This document shows positions 6,880 to 9,994 of a stretch of DNA of 9,994 nucleotides, in pieces (within the stretch, counting starts at the first letter, position 1; the number at the start of each line of letters is the position of its first letter). Origin of the DNA: Chloroflexota bacterium (GTDB lineage Bacteria > Chloroflexota > Dehalococcoidia > SM23-28-2 > RBG-16-64-32); assembly GCA_005880055.1 (NCBI GenBank), contig VBJS01000010.1, positions 1 to 9,994 of the forward strand. Direction: 5' to 3'. A program made the translations under genes and the position numbers. The notes under the pieces were generated by a model. That model searched no databases, had not been told where the DNA came from, and saw only the letters and a list, made by a program, of their open reading frames with translations.

Positions 6880-8526
6880 TCATCGCTGATGAACGATCTT
6901 GCCGCCCACGATCGTCATCACCGGCCTGATGTCCTTGATCTGCTCGGCGGGAACGGTCAGGTAGTCGCCGTCGAGTACGACGAGATCCGCGTACTTGCCC
7001 GGCTGGATCGAACCCAGATTGCTCTCCTGGAAGATGAACCAGGCATTGCTTCGCGTGTGCGCAATGAGCGCTTCCTCGCGCGCGATCGTCTGCCGGTTCA
7101 CCTTGCGCCCTCCGATCATGCGCCCGGTCACGGCAAAGCCGAGCGTATAGAACGGGTTCGACGGAGTCACCGCGGTCGCGTCCGATCCCAGCCCCCAGAC
7201 GATGCCGCTCGCCTGCACGCGCCGGAAGGGCGGCATGTCCCAGGCGCGCTCGCCGTGTGCCTTGTGCATGAGCGGGCCCTGGATGAGCGGGCGGCTGTGC
7301 AAGCCCGCGTAGATGTCGAGCCTCTTCATGCGCTCGAGCTGAGCGTCGCTGACCTGATCGAGATGCGAGAAGACCCAGCGCAATCCCTTGATGGGGTTTT
7401 CCTTGTTGATCGCCTCGTACTGCTCGAGATAGGCGTCGATCGCCGGCGTCATCTCGGCGTGGGCGTTCAGCATCATGCCGCGCCCGGCGACCGCCTGTGC
7501 GATGCGACGCACCTCCCGCATGTCCTCGGGCTTGGCGTCGAAACCCGGCCGCAGAAGGCTCGTCGTCGCCGGCAGGTAGACCGATTCACCCCAGCCGATG
7601 TTGTCGAAATAGTCACTGCCTTGGAACGGCTTCTGCTCCGCGATTTCCGCGAGCACCTTGTCCACCTGCTCGGGCGTCGCCGGTTGCCGGATGGTGGTCC
7701 AGAATGCGCGGGCGTCCAGCTCGCCGCGTTCCGCCAACGCCCGGTAGCGCTCGTAATGCTTCGCGCTCACGCCCCGCCCACCCGCGTCGTACCAGGCCGT
7801 CACGCCCATCGCATTCAACCCGGCAACGAGCTTGCGGATGTTTGCCAGCCACTGCTCGTCATCCGGGAGCGGAATCTTCGACGCGACCAAGGCGACCCCG
7901 CTTGCGTTGCGCACCAGGCCACTCGGCTGGCCGGTCGCGTCCTTCTCGATCTTGCCGCCGCGCGGGTCGGGCGTGTTGGCGTCGATCCCTGCTGCCTTGA
8001 GCGCCGCGCTGTTGAGTTGGCTATGGTCGTAGATCGCCTGCAGCACCACCGGGTTGGCGGGCGCGATGCGATCGAGCTCTTCCCGGGAGAAACCACGCGA
8101 GTCGTCGATGAACTGCTCTTCCGACCAGCCGCCGAGCGTCACGATCCATTCGCCTGGACGCGCGGCGCGCACCCGTTCGGCGAGCATCGCCAGCGCCTGC
8201 TTGCGCGAGGTGACGCCGTCGAACCGCAGCTCGTCATGCTCAGGCGCGCGGATGAAATGCGCGTGATTGTCGATCAGCCCAGGGATGACCGTCCGCCTCC
8301 GGAGATCGATCATCTTCGTGCCCGTGTCTTTCAGCTTGAGCACCTCCGCGTTCTTGCCGACGGCGACGATGCGCTGCCCCTTGATTGCGACTGCTTGCGC
8401 GATCGTAAAACGGTCGTCGACGGTGACGATTTTGCCGTTGAAGAGGACGATGTCCTGCGCAGCGGCGGGGAAGTGGCCTAGCGCGGCGCAAAGCGCCAAG
8501 GCAGCGATGCCGAGACGGTTTCGCAT
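6880..8526 (-). CDS. Exported amidohydrolase family 3 (YtcJ/NfdA-like) metallo-hydrolase
   Basis: 548 aa from the ATG at 8526; GGGGAGAG (8530-8537) gives the SD and a Sec signal follows (MRNRLG, hydrophobic core, cleavage near AAAQ, residues 21-24). The frame upstream to 8598 adds nothing signal-like. The composite beta-sandwich part shows DIVLFNGKIVTVDDRF (25-40) and, at the end, GSIQPGKYADLVVLDGDY (505-522). The metal-dependent barrel begins at VIPGLIDNHAHF with the H88xH90 pair. Later candidate ligands are H356 (LNAHAEM), H388 (FSHLDQ) and D449 (GLGSDA). Many relatives have a Lys in a KLFxDG-like block, while this protein reads NIGWGESVYLP (309-319) there, so the bridging Lys may be absent or replaced. 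The family hydrolyses amide, ester or formamide bonds in varied small molecules; the substrate here is unknown. It is probably the first gene of the - strand group running toward the DUF6282 gene. Confidence 0.95.
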   Translation of the reverse strand: MRNRLGIAALALCAALGHFPAAAQDIVLFNGKIVTVDDRFTIAQAVAIKGQRIVAVGKNAEVLKLKDTGTKMIDLRRRTVIPGLIDNHAHFIRAPEHDELRFDGVTSRKQALAMLAERVRAARPGEWIVTLGGWSEEQFIDDSRGFSREELDRIAPANPVVLQAIYDHSQLNSAALKAAGIDANTPDPRGGKIEKDATGQPSGLVRNASGVALVASKIPLPDDEQWLANIRKLVAGLNAMGVTAWYDAGGRGVSAKHYERYRALAERGELDARAFWTTIRQPATPEQVDKVLAEIAEQKPFQGSDYFDNIGWGESVYLPATTSLLRPGFDAKPEDMREVRRIAQAVAGRGMMLNAHAEMTPAIDAYLEQYEAINKENPIKGLRWVFSHLDQVSDAQLERMKRLDIYAGLHSRPLIQGPLMHKAHGERAWDMPPFRRVQASGIVWGLGSDATAVTPSNPFYTLGFAVTGRMIGGRKVNRQTIAREEALIAHTRSNAWFIFQESNLGSIQPGKYADLVVLDGDYLTVPAEQIKDIRPVMTIVGGKIVHQR

Positions 8527-8784
8527 TGTCTCTCCCCAGACAACCTTCGGGCTGGGCGGCAACGCTATTCGAAACCGGAGGAAAAATCCCAGGGCCATGG
8601 TCGCTTGGGGACGCGCCGCCCGATCCAGGCCTCGGAACCCCTGCGCCGCAATCGATGGAGCGCGCTGAAAGTTTTCGCTCCGCCACGATCGCTTTTCGAC
8701 TCGACAGAATGCATACCTGCTCCATCGGTACAGGGTCAGCCGGCCGCCGTGTCAAAGCCACGAGCAACTGCTCGTCGAGCCTGA

Positions 8785-8806
8785 GGTCTCCAGAAGGTCT
8801 CCGGAA
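8785..8806. repeat. 11-bp tandem repeat, two copies
   Basis: GGTCTCCAGAA (8785-8795) is followed immediately by GGTCTCCGGAA (8796-8806), with one mismatch. Confidence 0.45.
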
Positions 8807-8875
8807 CTGCAGGGAATCGCAGGGTGCGGACGCGACTGCGGTGGACTGGCGAGGAGAGCCTCAAACTGCAGGGAA
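8805..8875. repeat. 12-bp direct repeat pair AACTGCAGGGAA
   Basis: Exact copies lie at 8805-8816 and 8864-8875, 59 bp start to start, on the tRNA-like/integrase side of the non-coding region. They could be arm-type recombinase sites of the lost element, or chance. Confidence 0.35.
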
Positions 8876-8939
8876 CGAGAGCGGCCTTGGGCGAGAAGGG
8901 CGCGCTGTCGTCTGAAAAGTGAGTTTCGCCTCAAACCAT

Positions 8940-8962
8940 TTCGAATCTCTGTGGGGACGCCA
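8940..8962 (+). other. tRNA-Glu 3'-end-like segment, candidate attachment site
   Basis: The bases read TTCGAAT (T-loop), C, TCTG (3' T-stem), TGGGGAC (3' acceptor strand), G (discriminator) and CCA, with exactly the spacing of a tRNA 3' end. From memory, the E. coli tRNA-Glu end TTCGAATC..GGGGACGCCA matches at 19 of 23 positions. The preceding bases do not form the 5' half of the T-stem and no tRNA body is found upstream, so this is not an intact tRNA. Tyrosine recombinases commonly integrate at tRNA 3' ends, and the stump of one ends only 20 bp away (8983). I infer an att remnant. Confidence 0.4.
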
Positions 8963-8982
8963 ACTAACCTGCCAAACCTACT

Positions 8983-9156
8983 TCAGTTCTGTTTCTCTTC
9001 AGCCTTCGTTGCCCCGCTGTTGCCCCCGACCGGATCGCGTTGCTCGAGCAACCGGATCGCCTGGTTGAGCGACGCCGGCGACAGGTGCATGTAGCGCATC
9101 GTCGTCGAGAGGTCCGCATGGCCGGCCAGCGCCTGCGGCGCCGCCATCGAGAACGT
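8983..9156 (-). pseudogene. C-terminal stump of a tyrosine recombinase (phage-type integrase)
   Basis: Read on the - strand, this gives TFSMAAPQALAGHADL, then STTMRYMHLSPASLNQAIRL and LEQ, ending in a Lys/Glu-rich tail at the TGA 8985-8983 (57 residues). LAGHADLSTTxRYMHLSP is the hallmark end of Xer/phage-type integrases: it holds the late His (GHAD) and the nucleophile Tyr (RYMH). The earlier catalytic Arg, Lys and HxxR are absent. Upstream of TFS the frame turns into Arg/Pro-rich noise with no start. Compared with relatives, roughly ten residues between TFCS and the APxxAIQ-like part also appear lost, so there is an internal deletion as well as a 5' truncation. It cannot be an active recombinase. 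With the tRNA-like segment beside it, it marks an old integration event. Confidence 0.72.
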
Positions 9157-9175
9157 CGCAGGACGGTGTCCTTCT

Positions 9176-9361
9176 CTCCTGGAAGGAGCTCGAACTCCTC
9201 CGGCGCTTCAAGACGAGGCGCTGCAAGCGATCCAGCGAGTCAGACACACCGTCCGTGCCGGGCAATCGGTCGTTTCCGAACCCAGGTATCCGGAGCAAAC
9301 GGCGGCAGCCGAGCGCCTTCTGCAGTGGCTTCTCGCGCTCACGCCGGCCAAAGCGCAGTGA
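9176..9361 (+). pseudogene. Orphan coding-like tail, no start found
   Basis: In this frame the sequence reads LLEGARTPPALQDEALQAI, continues QRVRHTVRAGQSVV and ends ERLLQWLLALTPAKAQ before the TGA at 9359-9361. The composition is that of a soluble helical protein, unlike the Arg/Ser-rich noise of the other frames. No ATG, GTG or TTG with an SD precedes it, and upstream the frame runs antisense into the integrase stump. It therefore looks like the 3' end of a gene whose front was deleted. I do not recognise the family. It could have been the partner gene in front of the RHH gene, 45 bp downstream. Confidence 0.28.
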
Positions 9362-9367
9362 TCAGGA

Positions 9368-9387
9368 CTGGCGCCCCAAAGCGCCAG
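9368..9387. promoter_or_regulatory. Inverted repeat upstream of the RHH-like gene
   Basis: CTGGCGC (9368-9374) and GCGCCAG (9381-9387) are perfect complements with a 6-base spacer, CCCAAA. The repeat begins 6 bp after the orphan tail's stop and ends 5 bp before the SD of the RHH-like gene. It could be an operator for autoregulation, since RHH proteins bind short palindromes, or an RNA hairpin. No T-run follows, so a terminator is less likely. Confidence 0.4.
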
Positions 9388-9406
9388 CAGGTGAAGGAGC
9401 ACACGA

Positions 9407-9646
9407 ATGGGAGATCGCCCAAGCGGGGAGTACCAGCTTTTCAACCTCCCGCTGCCAGTAGAAACCCTCAGCCGGCTTCACCGCTACAGGGACTACCTAA
9501 ACCAGACCCAGCCCGGCATTGACGCGAACGTGAGCATGGCGGCGCGCATGCTCCTGTTCCGTGCGCTCGACCAGGTCGAGGAGGAGATGGGAATTCGCAA
9601 GAAGGCGAAGGCCGGGCTCCACGACCTGGTCCGCGGGAAGAAGTGA
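9407..9646 (+). CDS. Small ribbon-helix-helix-like DNA-binding protein
   Basis: 79 aa. The start is well supported: GAAGGAG (9393-9399) lies 7 nt before the ATG. After a short polar head (MGDRPSGEY) comes a strand-like QLFNLPLP, a first amphipathic helix VETLSRLHRYRDYLNQ, a turn TQPGIDANVS, then a second helix MAARMLLFRALDQVEEEMG and a basic tail (KKAKAGLHDLVRGKK). Strand, helix, S-capped helix in this order and size fit the ribbon-helix-helix (CopG/Arc) fold, which dimerises and puts the paired strands into the DNA major groove. Such proteins act as antitoxins, autorepressors or accessory factors of mobile elements. No toxin gene follows. An inverted repeat just upstream is a natural candidate operator. 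The fold call is from pattern only; a different small helical protein is possible. Confidence 0.65.
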   Translation: MGDRPSGEYQLFNLPLPVETLSRLHRYRDYLNQTQPGIDANVSMAARMLLFRALDQVEEEMGIRKKAKAGLHDLVRGKK

Positions 9647-9802
9647 GGCGTCCCACTTCAAGGCCGTTCCGGAAGAACGTGCCCCTGGTGAGGAGACCGT
9701 AGGACTGATAAGCCGCCCTCCGTCCACCCGACTCTCCCACCCTTCGCTGGATCGAGCGTAGCAGACCAGCCCGCGGCCGTGCGATGTATCGGCCGCGCAG
9801 GG
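9647..9802. other. Non-coding junction before the glycosyltransferase fragment
   Basis: About 155 bases with no gene, no SD followed by a start, and no clear terminator. The frame of the downstream glycosyltransferase is open from 9692, but its translation here (Pro/Ser/Thr-rich) is unlike that family, so a recombination junction probably lies near 9800. Confidence 0.5.
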
Positions 9803-9994
9803 GAGACGCTGCCGCTGGAAGAGAACGACGACGATTTCGTGTTCGACAATCAGCTCCTCGTGCGGGCGATCTGGTTCGGGTTCGACATCGGGGAGATCTC
9901 CTGCCCGGCGCGGTACTTCGCGGAAGCGTCGTCGATCGGGTTCAGCCGCAGCGTGAAGTACGGGCTCGGGGTCCTCGGCACCGCGCTCGAATAT
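9803..9994 (+). pseudogene. Family 2 glycosyltransferase, 5'-truncated, continues past the window
   Basis: From 9803 the frame reads ETLPLEENDDDFVFDNQLL, then IWFGFDIGEISCPARYF, then EASSIGFSRSVKYGLGVL and TALEY at the window edge. This is the C-terminal part of membrane-associated GT2 enzymes of the dolichyl-phosphate-sugar synthase type, which transfer sugar from a nucleotide donor to a lipid or glycan acceptor. The family block (F)DNQ...A...GF.IGE..CP.RYF.EASSI.F..S..YG is plain. The whole nucleotide-binding N-terminal half (DDGSTD-type and DxD motifs) is missing; it is not found upstream in any frame. The only upstream start candidate, GTG at 9779, has no SD. The gene was most likely cut by the mobile-element event to its left. 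The 3' end lies outside the window. Confidence 0.72.

Larger units (their letters stand above)
8527..8939. other. Apparent non-coding stretch upstream of the amidohydrolase
   Basis: About 410 bases with no convincing gene on either strand. Open frames here have low-complexity, Ser/Arg/Gly-rich translations and no SD. The amidohydrolase promoter should lie at the left end, but no clear -35/-10 pair stands out. Two sets of short direct repeats are present (8785-8806 and 8805-8875). Confidence 0.5.

Noticed and set aside
6568..6883. Longer N-terminus of the DUF6282 protein starting at 6883
   Set aside because: It would overlap the amidohydrolase stop and bury the Tat signal 130 residues in; the ATG at 6568 has an SD at the right distance.
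6766..8481. 571-codon + strand frame opposite the amidohydrolase
   Set aside because: Antisense shadow: repetitive Arg/Val/His/Leu composition and no domain; the - strand reading has signal peptide, HxH and conserved C-terminal blocks.
8526..8915. 129-codon + strand frame in the upstream gap
   Set aside because: Ser/Gly/Arg-rich with no SD, overlaps the amidohydrolase start region and shows no recognisable motif.
9184..9205. tRNA T-arm-like GAGTTCGAGCTC on the - strand
   Set aside because: The loop-to-stem spacing is wrong for a tRNA (no C after the 7-base loop), and there is no acceptor strand or CCA.
9647..9658. GTGGGACGCC on the - strand as a second copy of the tRNA-like att core
   Set aside because: One base shorter than GTGGGGACGCC, in inverted orientation and without a T-loop; att copies flanking an element should be direct repeats, so this is probably chance.

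Overview
This window is GC-rich and most likely comes from a myxobacterium-type bacterium (Myxococcota). The best evidence is the first protein, which ends in a MYXO-CTERM-like sorting tail: a Cys cluster, a short hydrophobic stretch and an Arg run at the extreme C-terminus. The other cell-envelope genes fit a Gram-negative host. These are a TonB-dependent outer-membrane receptor, a twin-arginine signal and a Sec signal.

Layout. Positions 1-1668 (+) hold the 3' part of a large secreted, Ig-domain surface protein. It converges on, and shares the four bases CTAG with, a 995-aa TonB-dependent receptor (4652 to 1665, -). The receptor leader (4653-4816) contains a candidate promoter, a 12-bp palindrome, a 9-bp direct repeat and an 8-bp-stem hairpin. 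A 5'-truncated LVIVD-type beta-propeller gene (+, homology from about 4982 to 5500) lies next to it. Two exported metallo-hydrolases of the amidohydrolase superfamily follow on the - strand: a 351-aa Tat-exported DUF6282 protein (6568 to 5513) and a 548-aa amidohydrolase-3/YtcJ-like protein (8526 to 6880). Between them is a start region with a strong Shine-Dalgarno (SD) sequence and a GNAT-like beginning that decays after about 30-50 codons.

The right-hand end (about 8527-9994) looks like the scar of a mobile element. A 23-base stretch matches the 3' end of a tRNA-Glu in sequence and in exact spacing to CCA. It is followed by the C-terminal stump of a tyrosine recombinase (-), then an orphan coding-like tail (+). 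Next comes an intact small ribbon-helix-helix-like protein with an inverted repeat just upstream of its SD. Last is a family-2 glycosyltransferase that begins mid-domain and runs off the window.

Functionally, the receptor and the two exported hydrolases could form a scavenging set that imports and hydrolyses amide or ester compounds. That is inferred only from proximity and shared strand; no substrate can be read from the sequence. I see no CRISPR array, complete insertion sequence, rRNA or intact tRNA, and no clear defence system. The least ordinary parts are the integration scar with its possible tRNA-derived attachment site, and the RHH gene with its own inverted repeat.
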